In this document: positions 41,989-50,754 of the stretch, piece after piece
Layout of the letters: each line of letters starts with the position of its first letter
How positions within the stretch are numbered: the stretch's first letter is position 1
Origin: Halorubrum halophilum
Lineage (GTDB): Archaea; Halobacteriota; Halobacteria; Halobacteriales; Haloferacaceae
DNA: 64,000 nt
Direction: 5' to 3'
Assembly (NCBI RefSeq): GCF_000739595.1
Contig: NZ_BBJP01000002.1
Span: forward strand, 1 to 64,000
The notes under the pieces: generated by a model
The model's input: the letters and a program-made list of their open reading frames with translations, nothing else
Told to the model about the DNA's origin: nothing
Databases searched by the model: none
Made by a program: the position numbers and the translations under genes

Positions 41989-42148
41989 AAACATGATCCC
42001 GGAACGGATTTCCGTCTCTCCGGCGCGCCGAGCGATATCGCGGCGCCGGGGCTCCGCGTTTCCGTCGAATCGTCGATTCGAGAAGGGCTTTGACTCCGGT
42101 CGTTCGGGCCGCGACACGCTCAGCGCGGGCCGCAGTGCGAGGAGGTCG

Positions 42149-43753
42149 CTACTCCGCCGGCCGCTCGTCGGCCTCGTCCAGCGTGATCTCGGTGACCTCG
42201 ACGATCCGGTCGTCGGCGAGCAGGTCCTCGACGACCTCGTCGGGCACGTCCTGATCGAGGTTGTAGACGGTGAGCGCCTCGCCACCCTGCGTCTCGCGGG
42301 CGTTGTACATCCCGGCGATGTTCACGTCGTGGTCGCCGAGGACGGTCCCGATGAGCCCGATGACGCCCGGCTCGTCGGTGTTGCGCGCGACGAGCATGTG
42401 ACCGTACGGGACCGCGTCGACGCGGAACCCGTCGATCCGGACGATCCGCGGGTCCTCGCCCGCGAACAGGGTCCCCTCGACCGCGATCGAGTCCTCGCCG
42501 TTGTGGACGGTGACGCGCACCAAGCTCTGGAAGTCGTCGGTCTGACGGGTCTTCGACTCGGTCACCTCGATGCCGCGCTCCTCGGCGAGCCGGGGCGCGT
42601 TCACCGCGTTCACCTGCCACTCCAGCGGCTCGAAGACGCCCTTCAGTGCGCTCGCGGTGACGAGCTCCACGTCCTCCTCGGCGATGTCGCCCTCGTAGGT
42701 CGCCTCCACCTCCGTGATCCGGCCGTCGAGCAGCTGCGCGGCGACCTTGCCGGCGGTCTCCGCCACGGCGATGTACGGCTTGATCCGGGGGAACGCCGTC
42801 TCGTCGACCGAGGGCGCGTTGAGCGCCGTCAGGACGGGCTCGTCGTCGAACGCCGCGAGCACCGCCTCCGCGGTGTCGACCGCGACGTTCTCCTGTGCGG
42901 CCTCCGTCGAGGCGCCGAGGTGCGGCGTCACGACGATCTCATCGACGTCGAGCAGCGGCGAGTCCCGCGAGAGCGGCTCCTCGGCGAACGAGTCGAGCGC
43001 GGCGCCCGCAAGGACGCCGTCGTCGACGGCCTCCGCGAGCGCGTCCTCGTCGACGATGCCGCCGCGGGCGCAGTTGATGAGGTAGCCCCCCTCGAGCTGC
43101 GCCAGTTCGTCCTCGCCGATCATCCCCTCGGTCTCGGGGAGGAGGGGCGTGTGGATCGTCGCGAAGTCGCCGCGCGCGAGCGCCTCGTGGAGGTCCTCGA
43201 CGAGCTCGGCACCGAGCCGGTCCGCGCGCTCCTCGGAGATGTACGGGTCGTAGACGACCAGATCCATCCCGAGCGAGTCGAGTCGCTTGGCGACCTCTTG
43301 GCCGACGCGACCGAGGCCGACGATGGTGAGCGTCTTGTTGTTGACCTCGGTGCCGAGGAACTCGCCCTTCGCCCACTCGCCGCCGACGAGGCGCCCGTGC
43401 GCCTGCGGGATCGAGCGCGCGACGGCGAACGTCATGGCGACCGTGTGCTCGGCGGCGGCCCGGACGTTCCCGTCCGGCGCGTTGGCGACGATGACGCCGT
43501 GGTCGGTGGCGGCCTCGATGTCGATGTTGTCGACGCCGATGCCGGCGCGCCCGACGATGACGAGATCGGAGGCGGCCTCGAAGACCGCCTCGTTCACGTC
43601 GGTCCCGGAGCGAACGATCAGCGCGTTGGCGTCGCTCACCGCGTCGAGCAGGGCGTCGCCCTCGACGTCGTAGTCCGTTTCGACCTCGTGGCCGGCGTCT
43701 CGGAGTCGGTCCAACCCCGCGTCCGCGATGGGGTCGGTCACGAGTACCTTCAT
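42149..43753 (-). CDS. serA: D-3-phosphoglycerate dehydrogenase
   Basis: A 534-residue enzyme for the first step of the phosphorylated serine pathway. The substrate and NAD domains run MKVLVTDPIADAGLDRL, RAGIGVDNIDIEAATDHGVIVANAP, TLTIVGLGRVGQEVAKRLDSLGMDLVVYDPY, CARGGIVDEDALAEAV and VVTPHLGASTEAAQEN (catalytic His with Glu). An intervening ASB domain leads to a C-terminal ACT domain (DEPGVIGLIGTVLGDHDVNIAGMYNARE), where serine feeds back. The frame to 43864 adds 37 foreign residues and was dropped. TATA GGTTAACC (43778-43785) suits the ATG. It works with serB at 55408. Confidence 0.96.
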   Translation of the reverse strand: MKVLVTDPIADAGLDRLRDAGHEVETDYDVEGDALLDAVSDANALIVRSGTDVNEAVFEAASDLVIVGRAGIGVDNIDIEAATDHGVIVANAPDGNVRAAAEHTVAMTFAVARSIPQAHGRLVGGEWAKGEFLGTEVNNKTLTIVGLGRVGQEVAKRLDSLGMDLVVYDPYISEERADRLGAELVEDLHEALARGDFATIHTPLLPETEGMIGEDELAQLEGGYLINCARGGIVDEDALAEAVDDGVLAGAALDSFAEEPLSRDSPLLDVDEIVVTPHLGASTEAAQENVAVDTAEAVLAAFDDEPVLTALNAPSVDETAFPRIKPYIAVAETAGKVAAQLLDGRITEVEATYEGDIAEEDVELVTASALKGVFEPLEWQVNAVNAPRLAEERGIEVTESKTRQTDDFQSLVRVTVHNGEDSIAVEGTLFAGEDPRIVRIDGFRVDAVPYGHMLVARNTDEPGVIGLIGTVLGDHDVNIAGMYNARETQGGEALTVYNLDQDVPDEVVEDLLADDRIVEVTEITLDEADERPAE

Positions 43754-43977
43754 GGGCGGTTTCACCGGCGGCGTGAGGTTAACCCTTTCCTCATCGCTCC
43801 GTTTTGCCGCCCCTAGCGATCCTCGATCTCGGATTATATCTCTTTTATTTCGAGTGAAAACCACTCGTTCGTGGGTACCGATCGTCCGGTTCGAATATCA
43901 CCGTTCTTCGGGGTCGAGAATAGTCCGGACCGCGCCGCCGGCGGTACTGCCTTTTATATCCGGACGCTTGGTCGGGT

Positions 43978-45309
43978 ATGGACATCACGGTCGCGCTCGC
44001 CGGCGTGGGCGCAATCCTCGTGTTGACGGGGATAAGCGCCTTCTTCTCCAGCTCGGAACTCGCCGTCTTCTCGGTTCCGACCCACCGCGTCGACTCGTTG
44101 CTCGCCGCCGACGTTCCCGGCGCGCGGGCGCTGTCGACGCTTCGGGAGGACTCGCATCGCTTCCTCGTCACCGCCCTCGTGAGCAACAACGTCGCCAACA
44201 TCGCGGCCGCGTCGGTCGCGACCGCGGTGTTCGTGCGGTTCGGCTTCTCGGGGGGCGAGGCGGCCACGGGGTCGACAGTCGTCACGAGCGTGTTCGTCAT
44301 CGTCTTCGGCGAGATCGCCCCGAAGTCGTACGCGGTGGCGAACGCCGAGAAGCACGCCCTCCGCGTCTCCCGTCCCGTGGTCGCGCTCCAGCGCGTCATG
44401 CGGCCCGTGCTGTACGTGTTCGAGGCGCTCTCCGGCGTCGTCAACCGGTTCACCGGCGGCGAGTCCGACATCGAGTCGTACCTCACGCGCGAGGAGATCG
44501 AGACGCTCGTGCTCTCGGGCGAGGCGGCGGGCGCGCTCGACGCGGACGAGGGCGCGATGATCCGCGGCGTCCTCGACTTGGAGTCGACCCGCGTGTCCGC
44601 GGTGATGGTCCCCCGGACCGACATGGTCGCGCTGCCCGACACCGCCACGCCCGCCGAGGCGGTCTCGACCGCCGCCGCGGAGGGCGTCACGCGCATGCCG
44701 GTGTACGGCGAGAACCGCGACGACGTGGTCGGCGTCGTCGACCTGCGCGACGCGGTCACCGCCGACGAGCGGGGAGAGCCCCTCGCGAGCGCGCTCCGCG
44801 AGCCGATCTTCGTCCCGGAGACGCAGGCCGTCGACGAGCTGTTCGCGGCGATGCGGTCGAGCGACCTCCGGCTGGCCGTCGTCGTCGACGAGTTCGGCGC
44901 GGTGGCGGGGATCGTGACCTTGGAGGACGTGGTCGAGGAGGTCGTCGGCGAGCTGGTCGGACGGTGGGAGACCGACCACGTCGACGTGGTCGCGCCCGAC
45001 GCCGCGGTCGCGCGGGGATGGACCACCGTCGCGCACCTCAACGAGACACTCGGGCTGGCGCTCCCGATCGACGGGGGCGCAGAGACCGTCGCGGGGCTGA
45101 TCACGCAGCACCTCGGGCGGGTCCCGGCCGAAGGCGATCAGATCGAGATCGGCGACGTGACGCTCGCGGTCACGGGCGCGACCGCGACGCGGGTGACCCG
45201 GGTGCGGGTCGAGCATCCGGGAGCCGGAGCCGGAAGCGACGCTGAGTCGGAGACCGGAGCCGGAAGCGACGCTGAGTCGGAGACCGGAGTCGGCGGCGAC
45301 GGCGAGTGA
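43978..45309 (+). CDS. CNNM/CorC-HlyC family membrane protein with CBS domains
   Basis: A 443-residue protein. The DUF21/CNNM membrane domain (about residues 1-185) has LVLTGISAFFSSSELAVFSVPTHRVDSLL and VSNNVANIAAASVATAVFVRFGF. A CBS pair follows (about 205-335, RVSAVMVPRTDMVALPD, GVTRMPVYGENRDDVVGVVDLRDAV, LRLAVVVDEFGAVAGIVTLEDVVEEVVGELVGRWE). A CorC/HlyC C-terminal domain comes next. Homologues export magnesium or sodium. The last residues are a repeat-built tail (GAGSDAESET twice). TATA CTTTTATATC at 43951-43960 places a leaderless start. Confidence 0.92.
   Translation: MDITVALAGVGAILVLTGISAFFSSSELAVFSVPTHRVDSLLAADVPGARALSTLREDSHRFLVTALVSNNVANIAAASVATAVFVRFGFSGGEAATGSTVVTSVFVIVFGEIAPKSYAVANAEKHALRVSRPVVALQRVMRPVLYVFEALSGVVNRFTGGESDIESYLTREEIETLVLSGEAAGALDADEGAMIRGVLDLESTRVSAVMVPRTDMVALPDTATPAEAVSTAAAEGVTRMPVYGENRDDVVGVVDLRDAVTADERGEPLASALREPIFVPETQAVDELFAAMRSSDLRLAVVVDEFGAVAGIVTLEDVVEEVVGELVGRWETDHVDVVAPDAAVARGWTTVAHLNETLGLALPIDGGAETVAGLITQHLGRVPAEGDQIEIGDVTLAVTGATATRVTRVRVEHPGAGAGSDAESETGAGSDAESETGVGGDGE
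45224..45306 (+). repeat. 30-bp tandem repeat in the CNNM gene tail
   Basis: Two exact 30-base copies (45224-45253 and 45254-45283, beginning CCGGAGCCGGAAGCGACGC) and a degenerate third code for GAGSDAESET-like decapeptides. The number may vary between strains by slippage. Confidence 0.8.
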
Positions 45310-45386
45310 GCCGACCGAGTCGTCGGTTTCTCGTAACACAACATACATATCTGTCCGACTGAATCTGACAGTATACGTTCTCGATC

Positions 45387-46217
45387 ATGATGGCTCGATG
45401 GGGGTGCGACCGGTGTGGGTTCGTCGCGTGGACGCCGGACCGGGCGTCGATGCGCGAGGTCACCGGCTCGCACCTGCTGGCGCATCACTCGGAGGCCGTC
45501 AGTCGCTCCGACTTCCGAACGACGTGGGACTGCCCGTACTGCGCGACCGCGAAGACCGCCTACGACACCGACGACGCGGTCGAGGAGTTCAAGACGCACC
45601 TCCACGAGCACGTCGCCGACCGGATCGAGGAGGGCGTTCACGTCGGCGAGCGCGTCTCGTGGGACGGGACGGTCCAGGTCGCCGCACCGGTCGACAGCGC
45701 GGACGCGGACGCGCTCCGCGCGCACTTCCACGACGGCGGCGACCTGGTGATCGCGGTCACGGCGAGTCCGGAGCGCACCGTCCGGCTGCTCCACGACGAG
45801 CTGGAGGCGTGGCCGCGCCGAACCGTCGTCGTCAGCACGGAGGCGTACCCGTTCGAGAAGGCGCCGGACCTCGACTTCTCCGAGATCCCCATCGAGGTCG
45901 TCGAACTGGACCCCCGCCTCGGGCCGGACGAACTCGGCGAGACGGTGTCGCGGATCATCGACGCCAACCGGGTCGCGGGCGACGTGATCTCGCTGGAGGT
46001 GAGCGTGTTCCACGAGATCGTGCGCTCGTTCGACCTCCAGACCGCCTGCGACTTCGTCCGAATGCTCTCGGCCCGGCTCGACGACGACGGCGGCGTCCTC
46101 CAGCTGTACGTCGACGCCGACGCGGACCCGAACGTCTCGACGGTGCTGAACTTCCTCGACGACGAGATCGATCTGAAGGTCGCGGCGGAGGACGGGCGGT
46201 TCGTGCGCCGCGGGTGA
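45387..46217 (+). CDS. zinc-finger protein with a degenerate RecA/KaiC-like domain
   Basis: A 276-residue protein. The N-terminus has cysteine/histidine pairs CDRC, HLLAHH, CPYC and HLHEH within residues 7-75, suggesting one or two zinc fingers. After about residue 95 the fold looks like a RecA/KaiC-type core: LVIAVTASPERTVRLLHDELEAWPRRTVVVSTE, VVELDPRLGPDELGETVSRIIDA and FDLQTACDFVRMLSARLDDDGGVLQLYVDADAD. No Walker A lysine loop is present, so it should not bind ATP in the usual way. Similar haloarchaeal proteins are annotated as HTR-like. Function unknown. The start could equally be the second ATG at 45390. Confidence 0.7.
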   Translation: MMARWGCDRCGFVAWTPDRASMREVTGSHLLAHHSEAVSRSDFRTTWDCPYCATAKTAYDTDDAVEEFKTHLHEHVADRIEEGVHVGERVSWDGTVQVAAPVDSADADALRAHFHDGGDLVIAVTASPERTVRLLHDELEAWPRRTVVVSTEAYPFEKAPDLDFSEIPIEVVELDPRLGPDELGETVSRIIDANRVAGDVISLEVSVFHEIVRSFDLQTACDFVRMLSARLDDDGGVLQLYVDADADPNVSTVLNFLDDEIDLKVAAEDGRFVRRG

Positions 46218-46247
46218 GGGAACCGTCCGCCCGACCGGTCGGCCCCG

Positions 46248-47579
46248 CTACTTCGCGTGTTTCTCCGTGTAGTCCGCCGGCCGCCGCACGTAGACGTACT
46301 CGATGGACCGGTCCGCGGCCGACGCCGCCGTCTGTCGCTTGAGCCGTTTGAGGACCGACCGCGCGCGCTCTCTCGCGTCCGGGTCGGCCTCGTCGTCGCC
46401 GGCGAGCGCGCGGACCGCCCCTGCGAGGTCCGGCGCGTCGAGCCGCGGCAGGTAGGCGGCGGCGATGTCGGCGGCGTGCGGGTCGTCGTGTGCGAGCGCG
46501 TCGAGCAGCCACGGAACGGCCTCATCTCCCGGGCCAGACCCCGCCTCCCCGTGCTCGACGAGCTCGCAGCACAGCCACATCGCGTGTCGCTCGGTCGGCG
46601 GGGTGACGCGGTCCGACGGCTCGCCCGACGCGACCTCGTAGAACAGTCGCGTGACCGTGCGGTCGTCGCCTCTGTCGCTTCCCGCGTCGCTCCGGGCGGC
46701 GCGGTCAGCGAGCAGCCGCTCGCGGACGTCTCGGCCCCGAACGGCGTCGCCCTCCGCGACGAGTCGCGCCAGCGACGCCGCGGCGGCGCGTCGCACCGCG
46801 GGCGAGGGGTCCCGAACCGCGTCGAGGAGGATCTCCGCCGACTCGGGGCGGTCCAGTCGGTGAAGGCGTTCGACGACGGTCCTCCGGAGCCGGTTCCCGC
46901 CGTCGTCGGCCGCGGTCGCCAGCAGGTCCGTCGCGTCGGGCGTGCCGATCGACACCAAGGCGTCGACGGCGGCACGCCGGACGAGGGCGTTGGGGGTTCC
47001 CAACAGCGGTCGGAGCGGAGCGATCTGTTTGCCGCCGAGAGCCGCGTACGACCGCACCGCCCGGGCTCGCACCCGCGCGTCGGTGTCATCGAACGCGTCG
47101 CGGAGCCGGGCCGTCGCGTCCGGGGTCTCCGCATTCGACGGCGCCGACGCGGACGACGCCGCGTCAGAGCCGCCCCGCGTGTCCGAGGGGTCAACCGCAC
47201 CCAGTCCGGTCGCGCCGACCATCCGGTAGGCCGCGTTGTCGCTCGTCAACCACCGGACAAAGACGGTTCGGGGGTCGGAAGCGCTGTCGCGACGCCGAAC
47301 CGCGGCCGCGATCCGCGAAACGAGCTCCTCGACGTACCGGTCGCCGTGGAAGTACAGCGCGTCGATCGCCTCCGCGCGCACCCTCGGGTCGTCGTCGGTG
47401 AGCACGACGCGGAGCAGCCGATCGACGATCCGGCGCTCGCTACCCCGCATCGAACTCGACGGGTTCCCGAGCGCCTCGACGCCTTCCAGTCGAGTGGCCG
47501 CGTCGTTGCTCTCGTCGAGCAGCGCGAACGCCTGCGGGCGCTCGCCGCCGCTCGGGTCCGAACGCGAGTCGTCAGCCAT
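46248..47579 (-). CDS. HEAT-repeat protein
   Basis: A 443-residue acidic solenoid of HEAT-like repeats covering nearly the whole length. Units read like VLTDDDPRVRAEAIDALYFHGDRYVEELVSRI, DDTDARVRARAVRSYAALGGKQIAPLRPLLGTPNALVRRAAVDALVSIG and VRDPSPAVRRAAAASLARLVAEGD. It probably binds proteins as a scaffold. The C-terminal stretch (DADPDARERARSVLKRLKRQTAASAADRSIEYVYVRRP) has a basic helix. No catalytic motifs are seen. It converges on the RecA-like gene with 30 bases between ends. Confidence 0.82.
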   Translation of the reverse strand: MADDSRSDPSGGERPQAFALLDESNDAATRLEGVEALGNPSSSMRGSERRIVDRLLRVVLTDDDPRVRAEAIDALYFHGDRYVEELVSRIAAAVRRRDSASDPRTVFVRWLTSDNAAYRMVGATGLGAVDPSDTRGGSDAASSASAPSNAETPDATARLRDAFDDTDARVRARAVRSYAALGGKQIAPLRPLLGTPNALVRRAAVDALVSIGTPDATDLLATAADDGGNRLRRTVVERLHRLDRPESAEILLDAVRDPSPAVRRAAAASLARLVAEGDAVRGRDVRERLLADRAARSDAGSDRGDDRTVTRLFYEVASGEPSDRVTPPTERHAMWLCCELVEHGEAGSGPGDEAVPWLLDALAHDDPHAADIAAAYLPRLDAPDLAGAVRALAGDDEADPDARERARSVLKRLKRQTAASAADRSIEYVYVRRPADYTEKHAK

Positions 47580-47730
47580 CTGTCACCGGCTCGGTCGCCC
47601 CCCGGATTAAACGTGCCCCCGTAAGTATCACGGGCGAGAACGCCGGGGGCGCCGCCGTGGCCGCGGTCGGTCTCGCGCCGGTCGCCGTGATAGTCGCGGT
47701 CGGTCTCGTCACGGTCGCCGGCGTCGATTC

Positions 47731-48321
47731 CTAGAGGCCGAACGACGTGACTGTCTCGTACACCGGCCCGTCGCTCGTCAGCGTCGACTGCACGAGCCGG
47801 ACCTCGTCGACCTCGAACCGACCGATCTCGGGGTCGCGCTCGCGGACGACCTCCTGCACCAGTTTCTTCCCGCGAGCGTCGTCCATCCGGGCGAGCGTGA
47901 CGTGCGGCGTGAAGTCGTGGTCCGCGGGATCGACGCCGAGCGCGGTCGTCTCCGCCTCCAGCGCCTCGTGGAGCGCGGTCAGTTCCGCGCTCCCGGCGTC
48001 GACGCCCGCCCAGACGACGGAGATGTAGTCGAGGCTCGGGAAGACGCCGAACCCCTCGACGCCGCACTCGAAGGGACCGACGCCGGCGCTCTCGACCGCG
48101 CGCTCGCCGGCCGCGATCACGTCGGCGAGCGCGGGTGCGGTGTCGTCGGCGGCCTCGCCGCGGTCGTCGCCGGCGCCGATCTCGCCGAGGAACTTCAGCG
48201 TCACGTGCGCCTGTTCGGGGTCGACGAGCGTCAGTCCCGCCGGGTTCCCGAACGCGGCCTGTGCGTCCGCGACGGAGTCGACGAGGTCGTCCGAGAGGTC
48301 GACGGCGAAGAACGCGCGCAT
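47731..48321 (-). CDS. thpR: RNA 2',3'-cyclic phosphodiesterase
   Basis: A 196-residue 2H phosphoesterase (LigT/ThpR) that opens 2',3'-cyclic phosphate ends of RNA. Two catalytic HxT motifs are intact: HVTLKFLGEIG near residue 44 and HVTLARMDDARGKK near residue 145. The start MRAFFAVDLSDDLVDSVADAQ is typical. The ATG 48321 lies 28-35 bases after the TTTATAA box that forms the end of repeat copy B, so the repeat supplies the TATA box of this gene. Confidence 0.92.
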   Translation of the reverse strand: MRAFFAVDLSDDLVDSVADAQAAFGNPAGLTLVDPEQAHVTLKFLGEIGAGDDRGEAADDTAPALADVIAAGERAVESAGVGPFECGVEGFGVFPSLDYISVVWAGVDAGSAELTALHEALEAETTALGVDPADHDFTPHVTLARMDDARGKKLVQEVVRERDPEIGRFEVDEVRLVQSTLTSDGPVYETVTSFGL

Positions 48322-48348
48322 TATCGAGTACGGATCGAACGCGTTCGC

Positions 48349-48356
48349 TTATAAAT
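48349..48356 (-). promoter_or_regulatory. TATA box of thpR inside repeat copy B's end
   Basis: ATTTATAA on minus lies 28-35 bases before the thpR ATG. It is also the conserved 3' boundary of the dispersed element, so element end and promoter coincide. Confidence 0.55.
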
Positions 48357-48825
48357 CGTTGATGACGTGGGGAACGATCTCGCGGCGAACACCTTCAAAG
48401 CCCCAGTCGGCTCCGGTCGATGGGCTCGCTGTCGTTCGAAAGGCGCTTCGCGCCTTTCGTGATGTCGTCAGAACGCAAAGCGTTCTGACTGCTAGCCAGA
48501 AATCTCTGATTTCTGGCGATGACGAGACGCCGAAGGCGTCTCGAACCACGCTCCTCAGTCGCTCGTTTCACTCGCTCCTTGCGGTGTCGCCGGCGGCGAA
48601 GCCGCCGGCTGCCCGTGGCGCGTAGCGCCACGCTGCTTGCGTCGCCCGTCTTCCCGGAGCCGACTGCCCCTTTGAGTCCCGCCCGACCGCACCGCACAGC
48701 CTCACGCCTCCCCAGCCTCGCGGTACGCGCTCTCTGAGCGCTCACCGCGTCCCTCGCACGCGCTCCTCGCGGCCGCCAGAGGCGGCCACTCGGAGGCGCG
48801 CGCCACCGCACGGTTCCTTTATAAA
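48349..48825 (-). repeat. dispersed structured non-coding element, copy B (longest, extra hairpins)
   Basis: Copy B runs from TTTATAAA at 48825 to the box at 48349. On minus it has GGTGGCGCGCGCCTCCGAG, hairpin 1 (GGCCGCC/GGCGGCC, 48787-48771), hairpin 2 (48748-48719, 11 of 13 pairs), GAGGCTGGGGAGG and GGGACTCAAAGGGGCAG. The closing stem is a perfect 13 bp (48666-48654 with 48416-48404). Inside this stem are several GAA/AAA-loop hairpins (48469-48487, 48524-48542, 48589-48609) and one at 48496-48516. The uvrC stop codon lies in the left boundary box. Confidence 0.82.
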
Positions 48826-50612
48826 CGCTCCCGCAAGGTCTCGGCGGTCGCGTCGCCGACACCGTCGACGTCGGTGAGGTCGTCGCGGGAGGCGTCGCGA
48901 ACGCTCTCGACCGATCCGAATCGGCGCAGGAGCCGGCGGCGGGTCTGGGGGCCGACGCCGGGCACGTCGTCGAGGACCGTCTTGACCTCGTCGCGGACGG
49001 TCTGGTGGTAGGAGACGGCGAAGCGGTGCGCCTCGTCGCGCACGCGCTGGAGCAGGTGGAGTTCGGGGGCGTCGTCGGGCCATTTTCGGGTGCCAGTCGG
49101 CGTGACGACCAGCTCCTCGGCCTTGGCGAGGGCGACGACGGGGGCGTCCCAGCCGGTCTCCGCGAGCGCGTCGCGGGCGGCCCCGAGCTGGCCCTCGCCG
49201 CCGTCGATCAGGAGGAGGTCCGGGTCGGGGCGGTCGTCCTCGCCGGCGACCGCGCGCTCGGCGCGCCACCGGACCAGCTCGCGCATGTTCGCGTAGTCGT
49301 CGTTGCGGTCGGTGAGCTTCTTCCGGCGGTAGTCGGCGGTCTCCGCGCTCCCGTCGACGAAGCACACGTCGGAGCCGACCACCGCGGTGCCCTGCGCGTG
49401 GCTCACGTCGAACCCCTCGATCCGGGCGGGGCGGTCGATCCCGAGGCGCTCGCCGAGCGCGCCGACGGGGTCCTCGCGACCGCCGCGCTTGCGGGCGTTT
49501 TTGAGGGCGAGTTCGACGAGCTTCGCCTCCCGCCCCGCGCCGGGGACGCGGACCGAGACGCCCTCCGCCTCCAGCCAGTCGACCACGTCGGAGTCGGCGG
49601 GGCGCTCGGCGAGGAGGACCGCATCCGGGAACTCCCGCTCGGCGTAGTACTGCGCGAGGAACGCGGACAGCACCGCGGCGGGGGTGTTGGCGTCCTCCCC
49701 GGCAACGTCCTCCCCGACATCGTCTCCGTCGCCTACCTCCTCGTCGTCCCCAACCGCCGCCGCGTCCAGCCGGTGTCGACTGCGGTCGACCAGCTGGCCG
49801 CGCTCGCTGTGGAGCCGGGCGACGCGGGCGGTGTCACCCTCGACGGCGGCCGCGAGCACGTCGACGGTGCGGTCGTCGGTGCGGTCGCTGACGGCCTCGC
49901 CGCCCTCGCCGTGGAACGCCTCGACCGCTTCGAGCCGGTCCCGGAGGTTCGCGGCGCGCTCGAACTCCGCGTTCTCGGCGGCGGCCTCCATCCGCCGGCG
50001 CAGGGGGTCGGCGAGGACGCCCGTCTCGCCCTCGAAGAACCGGCGGGCGGCCGCCACGTCCTCGGCGTAGCTCTCGGGGTCGATCTCGCCGGTGCAGGGG
50101 GCCGAGCAGATCCCCATCTCGTAGTCGAGGCAGGGCCGGTCGCGGTTCGCGTACTTGTGGTCGGAGCAGCCGCGAAGGAGGTACTCGTCCCGGATCGCCT
50201 TCAGGACCGTGTCCACGCGTTGCTTGTCCGTGAACGGGCCGTACGCGACCGCGCCCTCCTCGGGGTCGCGAGTCACCTCAATCCGCGGGATCGGGTGGTC
50301 CGTGATCGCGACCAGCGGGTACGACTTGTCGTCTTTCAGTCGGACGTTGTACCGCGGCCGGAGCCGCTTGATGAGGTTCGCCTCCAACAGGAGCGCCTGC
50401 GTCTCCGTGTCGGTGACCGCGAACTCGATCCGTTCGGCGCGGCCGACCATCCCCCGAATGCGCCCCGAGCGCGGGTCGGCGTACGACCTGACGCGGTCGC
50501 GGAGGTCGACCGCCTTGCCAACGTACAGCGTCGTCTCTCCCGCTCGGAACTGGTAGACGCCGGGCTCGGTCGGGAGGTCCGCGGCCCGCTCGCGCACGGC
50601 GTCGGCGTCCAT
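48819..50612 (-). CDS. uvrC: UvrABC excision nuclease subunit C
   Basis: A 597-residue dual-incision nuclease of nucleotide excision repair. The GIY-YIG domain opens the protein ([29 protein letters not shown]). A cysteine cluster ([25 protein letters not shown]) is placed like the UvrC iron-sulfur site. The UVR helix [20 protein letters not shown] and the RNase H-like endonuclease follow ([44 protein letters not shown]). Two HhH motifs end it ([35 protein letters not shown]). An acidic insert of about 35 residues sits in the middle. The TAA stop is within the TTTATAA edge of repeat copy B. Confidence 0.96.
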   Translation of the reverse strand: MDADAVRERAADLPTEPGVYQFRAGETTLYVGKAVDLRDRVRSYADPRSGRIRGMVGRAERIEFAVTDTETQALLLEANLIKRLRPRYNVRLKDDKSYPLVAITDHPIPRIEVTRDPEEGAVAYGPFTDKQRVDTVLKAIRDEYLLRGCSDHKYANRDRPCLDYEMGICSAPCTGEIDPESYAEDVAAARRFFEGETGVLADPLRRRMEAAAENAEFERAANLRDRLEAVEAFHGEGGEAVSDRTDDRTVDVLAAAVEGDTARVARLHSERGQLVDRSRHRLDAAAVGDDEEVGDGDDVGEDVAGEDANTPAAVLSAFLAQYYAEREFPDAVLLAERPADSDVVDWLEAEGVSVRVPGAGREAKLVELALKNARKRGGREDPVGALGERLGIDRPARIEGFDVSHAQGTAVVGSDVCFVDGSAETADYRRKKLTDRNDDYANMRELVRWRAERAVAGEDDRPDPDLLLIDGGEGQLGAARDALAETGWDAPVVALAKAEELVVTPTGTRKWPDDAPELHLLQRVRDEAHRFAVSYHQTVRDEVKTVLDDVPGVGPQTRRRLLRRFGSVESVRDASRDDLTDVDGVGDATAETLRERL

Positions 50613-50720
50613 CGGATCTCCGTAGCCGCCGCGCGCGTTTGAACGCTACGGGCGGATCGCGTGGCGTCTTGTCGCCTCTCGAATCATATGATTATCAATC
50701 GTGAATAACGGAGGGGACCG

Positions 50721-50728
50721 TTTATGCG
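50721..50728 (+). promoter_or_regulatory. TATA box of the transducer gene
   Basis: TTTATGCG at this spacing (27-34 bases before ATG 50755) indicates a leaderless message and decides the start against the upstream in-frame ATG at 50701. Confidence 0.5.
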
Positions 50729-50754
50729 GGCGCTTGGGAGAGCCCCACGTAGAA

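Noticed and set aside
48404-48666. CRISPR array in the hairpin-rich part of copy B
   Set aside because: Hairpins differ from each other and there are no equal direct repeats with regular spacers; no cas genes in the window.
49005-50642. 545-codon frame opposite uvrC
   Set aside because: Shadow of uvrC in the complementary frame.
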